This document shows, one piece after another, positions 52,460 through 61,108 of a stretch of 64,000 nt of DNA. Position 1 is the first letter of the stretch. Each line of letters opens with the position of its first letter. Below the pieces are notes generated by a model. That model ran no database searches. It was not told the origin of the DNA and saw only the letters and a list, made by a program, of their open reading frames with translations. The stretch comes from CAWBCR01 sp963787375 (lineage in GTDB: Bacteria; Chloroflexota; Anaerolineae; Aggregatilineales; UBA3940), in assembly GCA_963787375.1 (NCBI GenBank), contig CAWBCR010000027.1, forward strand, positions 62,001 to 126,000. The letters are read 5' to 3'. A program made the translations under genes and the position numbers.

Positions 52460-52852
52460 CTACACACGCCGCTTCTTGCGCGGGCGGCAGCCATTGTGGG
52501 GCACAGGTGTCACGTCAGAAATGGACCGCACCTTGAGCCCGCTGCTTACAATCGCGCGGATCGCTGCCTCACGGCCAGGGCCTGGCCCTTTGACGAACAC
52601 ATCCACCTCGCGCATACCGTGGTCCATGGCCTGTTCAGAAGCCTTCTGGCCCGCAAGCTGCGCTGCGTAGGGCGTGCTCTTGCGCGATCCCTTGAAGCCT
52701 GACGTCCCGGCGCTGGACCACGTGACCACGTTGCCCTGCTGGTCGGTCATGCTCACGATTGTGTTGTTGAATGTCGCGTGAATATGCGCCTGCCCGTACG
52801 GTACGTTCTTACGGACTTTCTTGGCGCTGCGCGCCTGTCTCCTGCGTCCCAT
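52460..52852 (-). CDS. rpsK: Small-subunit ribosomal protein S11
   Basis: 130 residues. NVPYGQAHIHATFNNTIVSMTDQQGNVVTWSSAG, GFKGSRKSTPYAAQLA and the basic end PHNGCRPRKKRRV, all typical of S11 on the small-subunit platform. The 150-base gap to rpsD contains no gene. Confidence 0.98.
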   Translation of the reverse strand: MGRRRQARSAKKVRKNVPYGQAHIHATFNNTIVSMTDQQGNVVTWSSAGTSGFKGSRKSTPYAAQLAGQKASEQAMDHGMREVDVFVKGPGPGREAAIRAIVSSGLKVRSISDVTPVPHNGCRPRKKRRV

Positions 52853-52905
52853 GCATCCTCCGCTTGTCGTCTTCCCGTTACACGGGTGAACCGCTGTACC
52901 GCCGA

Positions 52906-53295
52906 TTACTTCTTCTTCGCGCCACGACGGCGGCCACGCCCAGGAACCGTACGACGCTGCCCACGACGGGTGCGTGCGTTGGTCTTGGTACGCTGGCCGC
53001 GCACCGGCAGGTTGCGGCGATGCCGCATGCCCCGGTACGTGCCGATCTCCTGCAGCCGCTTGATGTTAAGCTGGACCTGGCGGCGCAGGTCACCCTCAAC
53101 ACGGTAGTTGCCCGAGATGTAGTCTCGGATGGCCTGGACCTCGGCTTCGGTCAGGTCCTTGACGCGCGTGTCAGGGTCCACCCCAGTCGCGGCCAGAATC
53201 TGGTTGCTGCGCGGGCGGCCAACGCCATAGATGTAGGTCAGGCTGACTTCAACCCGCTTGTCGCGTGGAAGGTCTACACCTTCAATACGTGCCAT
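52906..53295 (-). CDS. rpsM: Small-subunit ribosomal protein S13
   Basis: 129 residues. RIEGVDLPRDKRVEVSLTYIYGVG, the helix region LRRQVQLNIKRLQEIGTYRGMRH, and RGQRTKTNARTRRG are present; the basic tail contacts tRNA in the decoding head. Confidence 0.98.
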   Translation of the reverse strand: MARIEGVDLPRDKRVEVSLTYIYGVGRPRSNQILAATGVDPDTRVKDLTEAEVQAIRDYISGNYRVEGDLRRQVQLNIKRLQEIGTYRGMRHRRNLPVRGQRTKTNARTRRGQRRTVPGRGRRRGAKKK

Positions 53296-53340
53296 TGCTC
53301 TTCTCCGATGAGACTCGCCAATTTACGCCGTCGCCACGCA

Positions 53341-53454
53341 TTAGCCCTGGCGCTGTTTGTGCTTCGGGTTGCTGCAAATGACCATCACTGTGCCGTGCCG
53401 CTTGATGACTTTGCACTTCGGGCAGCGGCGCTTGACAGATGAACTGACTCTCAT
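53341..53454 (-). CDS. rpmJ: Large-subunit ribosomal protein L36
   Basis: 37 residues from the ATG at 53454; the longer open frame is not real. RVSSSVKRRCPKCKVIKRHGTV and ICSNPKHKQRQG carry the C-x2-C ... C-x4-H zinc site. It directly precedes rpsM. The infA gene that usually sits between map and rpmJ is absent: only about 90 bases separate them. Confidence 0.96.
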   Translation of the reverse strand: MRVSSSVKRRCPKCKVIKRHGTVMVICSNPKHKQRQG

Positions 53455-53543
53455 GATCGATATCCCTCGCTGCTTCGGCTCTCTTCGCCGGCCGCCGGGT
53501 TCGCCTTCCAGCGATCGGCAGAACGACCTGTTATTATACCACG

Positions 53544-54311
53544 TCAATCCAGCTTTGTCAGGATTTCCGGGCCATTATCTGTAACGGCGACGGTGTGCTC
53601 GTAATGAGCACACAGTTTGCCGTCGATGGTGACCACCGTCCAGTGGTCCCCGAGCGTGCGCACCTGCGGATTGCCCAGCATGACCATTGGCTCCAGCGCG
53701 AAGACCATCCCGGCTCGGAGGCGGGGACCCTGCCCCTCCCTGCCCCAGTTGGGAATGTGCGGGTCTTCGTGCATCGCCCGCCCCACGCCGTGACCACCAT
53801 ACTCGCGGACCACGTTGAAGCCGCGGCTCTCGATATACTGCTGGATGGCGTACGAGACATCGCCAAAGCGCAGCCCCGCTGTACACTTCTCGATGCCCAC
53901 ATACAGCGACTCGTCGGTCACCTTCAGCAGCCGCTGCGCATCCTCGCCTATCTCGCCGACCGGCACCGTGATCGCCGAGTCGCCAACAAAGCCCTTATAC
54001 ACCGTGCCGCAGTCCAGGCTGATGATGTCGCCTTCCTGCAGCTTGCGATCTCCGGGGATGCCGTGCACCAGTTCCTCGTTGACCGATGCAGTGATGGTCG
54101 CCGGAAACGGGTAGCGGCTCCCCGGTGGGTACCCCAGAAACGCGGGGGTCGCGCCATGTGAGCCGATCACGTCGGCGGCGATCTGGTCAAGCTCCCTGGT
54201 CGTGATCCCCGGTCGCACCGCGTCGCGCATCCGGGCCAGCGCCTCCGCGTTGATCTTGCCCGCTTCGCGCATAGCCTCGATATCGCGGGCGCTCTTGATG
54301 ATGATTGCCAT
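53544..54311 (-). CDS. map: Methionine aminopeptidase, type I
   Basis: 255 residues. Removes the initiator Met from nascent proteins. GTVYKGFVGDSAITVPVG with the first metal Asp pair (the usual DxG reads DCGTVYKGFVGDSA), GHGVGRAMHEDPHIPN with the His ligand, and FALEPMV and TVVTIDGKLCAHYEHTVAVT for the Glu ligands are all intact. In the usual place between adk and the ribosomal genes. Confidence 0.97.
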   Translation of the reverse strand: MAIIIKSARDIEAMREAGKINAEALARMRDAVRPGITTRELDQIAADVIGSHGATPAFLGYPPGSRYPFPATITASVNEELVHGIPGDRKLQEGDIISLDCGTVYKGFVGDSAITVPVGEIGEDAQRLLKVTDESLYVGIEKCTAGLRFGDVSYAIQQYIESRGFNVVREYGGHGVGRAMHEDPHIPNWGREGQGPRLRAGMVFALEPMVMLGNPQVRTLGDHWTVVTIDGKLCAHYEHTVAVTDNGPEILTKLD

Positions 54312-54323
54312 CTCTTGCCTCAG

Positions 54324-54989
54324 TTACCCAGGCATGACCCGTTCGATTGCGGCAATCATGTCAGGCGTAATCTCGTCCATGTCGCGCGTCGCGTCGACCT
54401 CGATCAGCAGCCCCCGCTCGCGGTAGAAGTCGATCAGCGGAGCCGTCTTCTCAAGATAGAGCTGGTAGCGCTCCCTCACGACATCCGGCTCGTCGTCCGC
54501 GCGGCGCACCAGCGCCGAGCCGTCTAGGTCGCAGATGCCGGGCACGCGCGGAGCGTCGCTCTGTTCGTGATACACCCGCCCACAGGCCGGGCAGCTCCAC
54601 CGCCCGCTGATGCGCCGGACCGCCTCATCGACCGGGATGTTCAGGAACAGGACAGCCTTGACCTCCGTCCCGAACTCCGTCAGCAGATGATCGAGCGCCT
54701 CTGCCTGCGGCACAGTACGGGGGAAACCGTCGAGAAGCGCACCGTGAATCTGACAGTCTTCCCGTTCCAGCCGGTCCTTCAGAACCTGCACAGTCAGTTC
54801 GTCGGGCACAAGCTCACCCCTCGCCATGATCTCCTGGACCTCGCGCGCCAGCGGCGTCTGCTGCCCCTTCATCGCACGGAACAGGTCGCCGGTAGACACC
54901 TGTGGGATGCCGGTCGCGCCGACAAGCCGCTTTGACTGCGTGCCCTTGCCACTGCCCGGTGGTCCAAGTAGAACGACATAGGTGGTCAT
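54324..54989 (-). CDS. adk: Adenylate kinase
   Basis: 221 residues from the ATG at 54989; the frame extends seven codons further. GPPGSGKGTQSKRL is the P-loop, GFPRTVPQAEAL binds AMP, and the long lid has CPACGRVYH and an ICDLDG-type second half that would bind zinc with three Cys and an Asp. Interconverts ATP plus AMP and two ADP. Twelve bases before map. Confidence 0.97.
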   Translation of the reverse strand: MTTYVVLLGPPGSGKGTQSKRLVGATGIPQVSTGDLFRAMKGQQTPLAREVQEIMARGELVPDELTVQVLKDRLEREDCQIHGALLDGFPRTVPQAEALDHLLTEFGTEVKAVLFLNIPVDEAVRRISGRWSCPACGRVYHEQSDAPRVPGICDLDGSALVRRADDEPDVVRERYQLYLEKTAPLIDFYRERGLLIEVDATRDMDEITPDMIAAIERVMPG

Positions 54990-55063
54990 TCCCGAGACCT
55001 CTCCTCCCACAGAAGGGTAGTCTGTGGAGCAGCACCCGCCCGATTGTCGCGCGAGGGCCGGTC

Positions 55064-56443
55064 TTAGCGGATGAAACTCTCCCGGTGGCGCATCACCAAC
55101 TGCGCTTCAAGTTGCCGCATCGTGTCTACCACGACGCCGACGATGATGATCAGGCCGCCGCCGCTGATGATATACAGCGCGTTGCGCATCTCGGTACCAC
55201 TGCCGGGCTGGATCACATTCATCGTAATCTGCACGATGCCGGGTAGCACGGCGACGATCCCCAGGAACAGTGCACCAACCAGCGTGATACGCGACACAAC
55301 CTTGTTGATGAACTCTTCTGTACGTTTCCCGGGCCGGATGCCGGGAATGAACCCACCGTTATGCTGCAGGTTGTCAGCGAGATTCTGGTTGCGGATCATG
55401 ATGTCGGTGTACAAATAGGTAAAGCCGACCACCATCAGGAAGTAGACTATCCAGTAGGTAACCTGGCCGCCCATGAAGGCCCCGCCCTGGCTGCCGAACA
55501 CGGTACTGATGCTGTTCGCGGCGTTAGCGATGAACGTCGCGTTGCTGTTCTTGAAGAAGTTGGCCACGATGGCCGGCAGCGTCAGCACCGACTGCGCGAA
55601 GATCAGCGGGATCATGCCCGCCGTGTTGACGCGCAGCGGCAGGTAAGTCGTTCCACCGCCATACATCTTGGTACCGCGCACGCGCTTGCCGTACTTCACC
55701 GGGATGCGGCGCGTGCCTTCCTGCACCAGCACGATTACGACCACCGTCAGGATCGTCATGACCAGGAACAGCACTACGTTGCGGACCGTCGTCGCCGAGT
55801 CGGCGCTAAACAACTGCGTCAGGTTGAACGGGACGCGCGCCACGATGCCGGCGAAGATGATCAGGCTCAAGCCGTTGCCAATGCCGTCCTCCGTGATCAG
55901 CTCGCCGAGCCAGATCGCGAACATCGTACCGGCAGTCATTACTGCGATGACGGTGACGGTCAGCAACGGGTCCTGGCCCTGACCGAAGCCAAAGCCGGGG
56001 ATGATCTGCTGCCCGCTACCGGCTGAGCCGAAGATGTTGATCTGTGCGACGGCCTGGAACGCAGCCATCGGGATCGAAAGGTAGTAGACCAGGCGGTCCA
56101 TCTTATCGCGCCCGGCCTGCCCTTCCTTCTGCATCTCTTCCAGCGCCGGGATAACCGGCGTCAGAATCTGGATGATGATCTGGGCGGTGATATATGGGTA
56201 CACACCCATCGCCAGCACGCTGAAGCGCGACACCGCGCCGCCTGAGAGCAGGTCGAGCACCTGGGCAAACGCGCCGATATTGCTGCCCGGCGAGAGAACC
56301 TGCTTCAGCACAGTGTGATCAACACCCGGCACCGGCACATTGGCCGCAAATCGATAGATGACCAGCAGAAGCAGGGTGATCAGGATCCGGCGCCGCAGGT
56401 CGGGCAGCCGGAACAATTCGCGCAGGCCGTCTAGGAATGACAT
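55064..56443 (-). CDS. secY: Protein translocase subunit SecY
   Basis: 459 residues with about ten membrane helices. VPVPGVDHTVL in the first periplasmic loop, the plug and ring region near GGAVSRFSVLAMGVYPYITAQIIIQIL, and the cytoplasmic loops with RRIPVKYGKRVRGTKMYGG and GGFIPGIRPGKRTEEFINK, where SecA and the ribosome dock. Main protein-conducting channel of the membrane. In its usual place after rplO. Confidence 0.98.
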   Translation of the reverse strand: MSFLDGLRELFRLPDLRRRILITLLLLVIYRFAANVPVPGVDHTVLKQVLSPGSNIGAFAQVLDLLSGGAVSRFSVLAMGVYPYITAQIIIQILTPVIPALEEMQKEGQAGRDKMDRLVYYLSIPMAAFQAVAQINIFGSAGSGQQIIPGFGFGQGQDPLLTVTVIAVMTAGTMFAIWLGELITEDGIGNGLSLIIFAGIVARVPFNLTQLFSADSATTVRNVVLFLVMTILTVVVIVLVQEGTRRIPVKYGKRVRGTKMYGGGTTYLPLRVNTAGMIPLIFAQSVLTLPAIVANFFKNSNATFIANAANSISTVFGSQGGAFMGGQVTYWIVYFLMVVGFTYLYTDIMIRNQNLADNLQHNGGFIPGIRPGKRTEEFINKVVSRITLVGALFLGIVAVLPGIVQITMNVIQPGSGTEMRNALYIISGGGLIIIVGVVVDTMRQLEAQLVMRHRESFIR

Positions 56444-56461
56444 ACTGCCCTCTCCCTGTAG

Positions 56462-57004
56462 TTACGAGGCGTCGGCGGCCTTGCCGCGTAGCGCATCGAT
56501 CTGCTCTTTGCGCAGCAGCTTGACCGTGGCCCGCGCGCCGGTAATCATCAGCTTGAGCTCCTCGACCGACCCGCCAGCCGCCTCGATCTTCTCGCGCGCG
56601 CTGGTGCTGATGCGGTGCGTCTGAACGTTGAGCTTTTTCTTCTTCGTCAACTCACCACGGCCCAGAACGGCCACCGGCATCTCGGCGTCGCGGATCAAGC
56701 CCGCCTTGGCCAGCGCTTCCGGCGTAACCGCCGCGCCGCTCTCGAAGCGGGCGTCGAGGTCGTCGACGTTGACTTCCTGGTACGTGGTGCGGAAGATGTT
56801 GTTAAAACCGCGCTTGAACGGCAGGCGGCGCACCAGTGGGAGCTGACCGCCCTCGAAGTAGGCGCCCTTCACACCACCCTTGCGTGCGCCCTGGCCCTTG
56901 GTACCGCGCCCGGCTGTCTTGCCCTTGCCAGCGGCGATACCACGGCCAACACGCGTGCGCCGTTTTGTCGCGCCCCGATCGGGGTGCAGGTCGTGCAGCT
57001 TCAT
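56462..57004 (-). CDS. rplO: Large-subunit ribosomal protein L15
   Basis: 180 residues from the ATG at 57004, which follows rpmD by four bases. LHDLHPDRGATKRRTRVGRG, the glycine- and lysine-rich GKGKTAGRGTKGQGARKGG, and FEGGQLPLVRRLPFKRGF are family features. The C-terminus is longer than in E. coli (144 residues), ending in a charged helix. Confidence 0.96.
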   Translation of the reverse strand: MKLHDLHPDRGATKRRTRVGRGIAAGKGKTAGRGTKGQGARKGGVKGAYFEGGQLPLVRRLPFKRGFNNIFRTTYQEVNVDDLDARFESGAAVTPEALAKAGLIRDAEMPVAVLGRGELTKKKKLNVQTHRISTSAREKIEAAGGSVEELKLMITGARATVKLLRKEQIDALRGKAADAS

Positions 57005-57008
57005 CTCG

Positions 57009-57206
57009 CTACTCCACTTCCTCAAGCGTAACCAGATGCGGGATCTTGGCGACCATCCCACGTATAGCGGGCGAGTCCGTATGCTCCACAACCTGGTTCA
57101 TTTTCGTCAGTCCCAGCGAGCGGACGGTTTCTTTCTGCCGCTGGGGGTATCCGATAGGACTGCGGACCAGCTTCACCCGAATGAGCTTTGCCTTCTTCTT
57201 AGCCAT
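57009..57206 (-). CDS. rpmD: Large-subunit ribosomal protein L30
   Basis: 65 residues, normal length. IRVKLVRSPIGYPQRQKETVRSLGLTKMNQVVEH with a C-terminal VAKIPHLVTLEEVE. Between rpsE and rplO as usual. Confidence 0.96.
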   Translation of the reverse strand: MAKKKAKLIRVKLVRSPIGYPQRQKETVRSLGLTKMNQVVEHTDSPAIRGMVAKIPHLVTLEEVE

Positions 57207-57208
57207 CG

Positions 57209-57748
57209 CTATTCACCCTTCTTATCGCGCAGCCAGAAAGGCACCATCTCATCCGGATCTTTGCCGCGAACCCGCGCCAGTTCCTGGATGTCCATCAACT
57301 CCTGGAGGCCAAGCCACGTCGCCCGGGCGACGTTCAGCATGTTGGCGCTGCCCTTTGACTTGGTCAGGATGTCGCGGATGCCGGCGGCCTCGCACACGGC
57401 GCGCACTGCGCCGCCCGCGATCACGCCAGTCCCCGGCGACGCAGGCCGCAGCATCACGATCGCACCGGAATATTTGGCCTCGACGGGGTGCGGGATGGTC
57501 GTGCCGGCCAGCGGCACCTGAACCATGTTGCGCCGCGCGTGGTCCGAGCCCTTGCGGATCGCGTCAGGCACGGCGCGCGCCTTGCCCACGCCCACGCCCA
57601 CACGCCCGTGGTTGTCGCCGACGATCACGACGGTCCTGAAGGCGAACCGGCGGCCACCCTTGATAACCTTCGCCACGCGACTGATATCCAGAACGCGCTC
57701 GTCGAATTCGTCGCGGTCGTCTTTGATTCGGGGTTCACGTCTTCCCAT
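57209..57748 (-). CDS. rpsE: Small-subunit ribosomal protein S5
   Basis: 179 residues from the ATG at 57748, six bases after GGAG. RVLDISRVAKVIKGGRRFAFRTVVIVGD is the dsRBD-like part, and GTGVIAGGAVRAVCEAAGI the second half. S5 lines the mRNA entry tunnel and affects decoding fidelity. Confidence 0.97.
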   Translation of the reverse strand: MGRREPRIKDDRDEFDERVLDISRVAKVIKGGRRFAFRTVVIVGDNHGRVGVGVGKARAVPDAIRKGSDHARRNMVQVPLAGTTIPHPVEAKYSGAIVMLRPASPGTGVIAGGAVRAVCEAAGIRDILTKSKGSANMLNVARATWLGLQELMDIQELARVRGKDPDEMVPFWLRDKKGE

Positions 57749-57811
57749 GTCACGCTCCAACTCGTGGTTTCGCCGCCGGCATCGCCGGGACGGTCAACCC
57801 AATCGTGTGAA

Positions 57812-58174
57812 CTAGAAATCCAATCCGGCTTCACGCGCGGCCTCGGCCAGCGCCTTGATGCGGCCATGATAGCGAAAGCCGCCCCGGTCAAACACCACCT
57901 GCTTGATACCCGCATCGAGCGCGCGCTCGGCGACCAGCTTGCCTACCATCGCGGCCTGCTCCCTCTTGGGTTGCTTGCTCAACTTCGCCCGAAGCTCAAG
58001 ATCAACCGTCGAAGCAGATGCCAGCGTGTGGCCCATCGTATCATCGATCACCTGCGCATAGATGTGTTTGTCGCTGCGAAACACATTCAGGCGCGGACGC
58101 TCGGTTGTACCGACCACGCGCTTCCGGACTCTGGCCTGGCGTGTCCGGCGCGCTTGCTGACTCTTTGTACTCAT
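57812..58174 (-). CDS. rplR: Large-subunit ribosomal protein L18
   Basis: 120 residues. Basic N-terminus, then RPRLNVFRSDKHIYAQVIDD and VVFDRGGFRYHGRIKALAEAAREAGL. Binds 5S rRNA. Confidence 0.97.
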   Translation of the reverse strand: MSTKSQQARRTRQARVRKRVVGTTERPRLNVFRSDKHIYAQVIDDTMGHTLASASTVDLELRAKLSKQPKREQAAMVGKLVAERALDAGIKQVVFDRGGFRYHGRIKALAEAAREAGLDF

Positions 58175-58237
58175 GTCTCTATCTCCGTAACACGATAATG
58201 TTCCAGTAGCGGCCCGCCCGTTGCGGTGGCAGCCCGG

Positions 58238-58786
58238 CTACGCGCCGACCTTGCCAGCTTTGCCAGCCTTCTGCCGGACCTGCTCGCCTTCGTAACGGAC
58301 GCCCTTGCCCTTATACGGCTCGGGCGGACGCAGCCTGCGGATATCCGCTGCCACCTGGCCGATCAGCTCCTTGTTAGGCGACTGGATAATCACCAGCGAG
58401 CCACGTTCTTCGACCTGAAAGCTGAGCGACGGCGGCGGCACGACCAGAATATCGTGCGAGTAGCCCAGGCTGAGCTTGAGGTCGCTGCCTTCCATCTCGG
58501 CGCGGTAACCCGTGCCCAGAATCCGCAGGCGGATCTCGTAGCCATCGCTGACGCCAACCACCATGTTATTGATCAGCGCGCGTGTAAGGCCGTGCAGGCT
58601 GCGATGCTGCCGCTCGTCCGAGGGACGCTCGACTATGATCTGCCCATCTTCCTGCTTGACAGCCATGTCCGCAACGATCTCACGACGCAGTTCGCCCCTG
58701 GGGCCCTTGACCGTCACCACGTTCCCGTCGATTGTCACCTGCACCCCACTCGGGATGGGGATCGGTTGCTTGCCAATTCGAGACAT
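58238..58786 (-). CDS. rplF: Large-subunit ribosomal protein L6
   Basis: 182 residues from the ATG at 58786 (GGAG six bases before it). SRIGKQPIPIPSGVQVTI, VKGPRGELRR, and the C-terminal IRRLRPPEPYKGKGVRYEGEQVRQKAGK with the conserved PEPYKGKGI-type box. Confidence 0.97.
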   Translation of the reverse strand: MSRIGKQPIPIPSGVQVTIDGNVVTVKGPRGELRREIVADMAVKQEDGQIIVERPSDERQHRSLHGLTRALINNMVVGVSDGYEIRLRILGTGYRAEMEGSDLKLSLGYSHDILVVPPPSLSFQVEERGSLVIIQSPNKELIGQVAADIRRLRPPEPYKGKGVRYEGEQVRQKAGKAGKVGA

Positions 58787-58825
58787 CACTAACTCCGTTC
58801 AGACTTCAGACACCTGGCGTCCGGT

Positions 58826-59233
58826 CTACCAGACGTAACACAGCAGTTCGCCGCCGACACGCTCGCGGCGGGCACGCTGGTCCGTCATGACACCCTTTGG
58901 CGTCGTGAGGATCGCGATCCCCAGGCCGCTCTTCACCCAGGGAATATCGTGATACCCGGTGTAAATGCGCCGCCCCGGCTTGCTGACACGCTGCAGGCCG
59001 CTGATGACCGAATGGCGTTGGCGGCGCGTGCCGACGTACTTCAGCTTGATGACGAGCGAACTGTACGGCTTGCCCTCTTCCACCTTGTACCCCGCAACAT
59101 AGCCCTCTTCCTGAAGAATCCGGGCCAGGTCTTCTTTCATCTGCGAGTACGGCATGGACACTTCGGTATGCCGGGCCATCAGCGCGTTGCGCACGCGCGT
59201 CAACAGATCGGCAATCGGATCGTTTACGGTCAT
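58826..59233 (-). CDS. rpsH: Small-subunit ribosomal protein S8
   Basis: 135 residues from the ATG at 59233. NDPIADLLTRVRNALMARH, MKEDLARILQEEGYVAGY and SKPGRRIYTGYHDIPWVKSGLGIAILTTPKGVMT are the S8 blocks. Binds the central 16S domain and, in E. coli, represses the spc operon. Confidence 0.97.
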   Translation of the reverse strand: MTVNDPIADLLTRVRNALMARHTEVSMPYSQMKEDLARILQEEGYVAGYKVEEGKPYSSLVIKLKYVGTRRQRHSVISGLQRVSKPGRRIYTGYHDIPWVKSGLGIAILTTPKGVMTDQRARRERVGGELLCYVW

Positions 59234-59252
59234 TCCGGTCTCTCCTGATATC

Positions 59253-59435
59253 CTACCAACTCGACTTGACCACGCCAGGGATGTCTCCCTTGAGGGCCAG
59301 CTCACGGAAGCAGATGCGGCACAGCCCGAACTTGCGGATATACCCGCGCGGGCGACCGCACAGCTTGCAGCGGTTGTGCACGCGCACCTGGTACTTACGA
59401 CGCATCTCGCGGTAGGGCATGCATGTCTTCGACAT
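59253..59435 (-). CDS. rpsZ: Small-subunit ribosomal protein S14, type Z
   Basis: 60 residues, the short zinc form. CKLCGRPRGYIRKFGLCRICFRE holds the four Cys; the end is VVKSSW, as usual. Confidence 0.97.
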   Translation of the reverse strand: MSKTCMPYREMRRKYQVRVHNRCKLCGRPRGYIRKFGLCRICFRELALKGDIPGVVKSSW

Positions 59436-59445
59436 TATTTACTCC

Positions 59446-60021
59446 CTATCTGCCACTGTGCGAGGCGATCACGACTTCCAGCCCCTGGAACGGCATCCCC
59501 ATCAGCCGCAGAAGCTCACGCCCTTCTTCATCGGACCGGGCATTCGTGACGATGCTGATCTCCATGCCGCGCACCTTCTCGATCTTGTCATACTGGATCT
59601 CTGGGAAGAGAATCTGCTCGCGCAGCCCCAGTGTATAATTCCCGCGCCCGTCGAAACCCGTCGGCGAGACGCCACGGAAGTCACGGGTACGTGGCAGCGC
59701 CACGTTGATCAGCCGGTCCACAAACGACCACATCCGTTCGCCGCGCAGCGTGACCTTCACACCGATTGAGCGACCTTCACGCAGCTTGAACGCGGCGATA
59801 CTCTTCTTGGCCTTGGTGATGACTGGCTTCTGCCCGGTGACGATCGTCACGTCTTCGACCGTCGCGTCAAGCGCACGGGCGTTGTCCAGCGCTTCACCAA
59901 CGCCCACGTTGACCACTACCTTGACCAGGCGCGGGACCATCATCGTGTTGTCGTAGCCGAAGCGTTTCATCAGCGCCGGGCGAACGGTCTTTTCGTAATG
60001 CTCACGTAGCTTGTGCATCAT
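59446..60021 (-). CDS. rplE: Large-subunit ribosomal protein L5
   Basis: 191 residues (or 190 from the second ATG). VVNVGVGEALDNARALD, GQKPVITKAKKSIAAFKLREG, RGMEISIVTNARSDEEGRELLRLMGMPF are present. Its start overlaps the rplX stop. Binds 5S rRNA with L18. Confidence 0.97.
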   Translation of the reverse strand: MMHKLREHYEKTVRPALMKRFGYDNTMMVPRLVKVVVNVGVGEALDNARALDATVEDVTIVTGQKPVITKAKKSIAAFKLREGRSIGVKVTLRGERMWSFVDRLINVALPRTRDFRGVSPTGFDGRGNYTLGLREQILFPEIQYDKIEKVRGMEISIVTNARSDEEGRELLRLMGMPFQGLEVVIASHSGR

Positions 60022-60356
60022 TCAATGTCCTCGCCACATTCCTTGCACACGCGAATGCGGACGCCCTCTGCGCTCCGGCGCAGCCCGACACGGGTGCGCT
60101 TGTCGCAGCTTGGGCAGACCAGCATCACGTTCGAAACGTCAATCGGCGCTTCAAACTGGATGATGCCCGCCTGTACCTGCCCGCTCTGGCCAGCCTGCAT
60201 GGGCCGCTGGTGCTTCTTACGGATATTGACCAACTCGACGACCAAACGCCGGGTCTTAGGCAGTGTGCGCAGCACGCGGCCCCGCACGCCGGCGTCGTTG
60301 CCCGCGATCACTTCCACCGTGTCGTCTTTCCTGATTCGCATCGTGTTCATCGTCAT
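60018..60356 (-). CDS. rplX: Large-subunit ribosomal protein L24, zinc type
   Basis: 112 residues from the ATG at 60356 (GGGAG five bases before). The KOW motif DTVEVIAGNDAGVRGRVLR at the start; IIQFEAPIDVSNVMLVCPSC and RVCKEC form a four-Cys zinc site found in some bacterial L24. Starts assembly of the large subunit. Confidence 0.96.
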   Translation of the reverse strand: MTMNTMRIRKDDTVEVIAGNDAGVRGRVLRTLPKTRRLVVELVNIRKKHQRPMQAGQSGQVQAGIIQFEAPIDVSNVMLVCPSCDKRTRVGLRRSAEGVRIRVCKECGEDIE

Positions 60357-60370
60357 CTGCTCTCCCGCGC

Positions 60371-60742
60371 CTACAGGACTTCCGGCGCCAGCGAGACGAT
60401 CTTCATAAATCCCGCTTCGCGCAGCTCACGGGCAACCGGGCCGAAGATGCGCGTGCCCCTCGGGCTCTTGGTCACACCGTCGAGTATGACTGCTGCATTG
60501 TCGTCAAAGCGGATGTATGAGCCGTCTTCTCGACGATATTCCTTCGTCGTGCGGACTACCACGGCGCGCACCACGTCGCTCTTCTTCACACCCGCATGCG
60601 GCTGGGCGCTCTTGACCGTCGCGACGACGATGTCGCCCACGCCGCCGTAGTAACGCTTCGACCCGCCCAGCACGCGGATCACCAGGATCTCACGTGCTCC
60701 ACTGTTATCGGCTACCTTGAGCCGGCTCTCCTGCTAAATCAT
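60371..60742 (-). CDS. rplN: Large-subunit ribosomal protein L14, with an in-frame amber at codon 3
   Basis: The expected L14 begins at the ATG at 60742, seven bases after AAGGGA and 21 bases past the rpsQ stop. It reads Met-Ile-TAG-Gln-Glu-Ser-Arg-Leu-Lys-Val-Ala-Asp-Asn-Ser-Gly, where most bacteria have Met-Ile-Gln-Gln-Glu-Ser. Codon 3 is TAG (60734-60736), one base from CAG. The rest is intact through the end (IRVLGGSKRYYGGVGD, SYIRFDDNAAVIL, PRGTRIFGPVARELR), and total length would be 123, the normal size. The only in-frame start after the stop is a GTG at 60682, which would remove about 20 residues of the barrel. L14 is essential. TAG ends many other genes here. Confidence 0.85.
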
Positions 60743-60763
60743 GGCTGTTCCCTTTAGCCTGCG

Positions 60764-61108
60764 CTATTCGTCTTCGCCGTCACCGGCTTCGGTTTCTTCA
60801 GTCGGCGTCGCCACGACGGTTTCGGTAGCCAGATCGTCCAGCTCGGCTGTGCGGGCGCTCAGGTCTTCGCGCAGAATCGATTGCACCACCCAGCGCTTGT
60901 TCTTGCTGATCGGGCGCGATTCTCCGATCACAACCTCATCGCCGATTTCGCACTTGTTGTTTTCGTCGTGCGCCATAAAGCGCTTGCTCGACTTCAACAC
61001 CTTGCCGTAGAGCGGGTGCCGGTACGTCTTCTCGACCTGCACGACAACACTCTTATCCATCTTATTGCTGACCACGGTGCCGGTCAGCCGCCGTCTGCTG
61101 CTAGTCAT
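60764..61108 (-). CDS. rpsQ: Small-subunit ribosomal protein S17 with acidic tail
   Basis: 114 residues. The OB-fold core (RRLTGTVVSNKMDKSVVVQVEKTYRHPLYGKVLK, IGDEVVIGESRPISKNKRW) is normal. Residues about 85-114 are a Glu/Asp/Thr-rich tail not needed in the short E. coli form (84 residues). Overlaps rpmC. Confidence 0.96.
   Translation of the reverse strand: MTSSRRRLTGTVVSNKMDKSVVVQVEKTYRHPLYGKVLKSSKRFMAHDENNKCEIGDEVVIGESRPISKNKRWVVQSILREDLSARTAELDDLATETVVATPTEETEAGDGEDE

Noticed and set aside
60371..60682. rplN as a short 103-residue gene from the GTG at 60682
   Set aside because: It removes the conserved N-terminus, whose codons are intact upstream; an amber codon or a base error is the simpler explanation.
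60734..60736. Genome-wide reassignment of TAG
   Set aside because: TAG ends many genes in the window (for example fakA, the first degV, rpmF and tatC) with no conserved extension beyond it.
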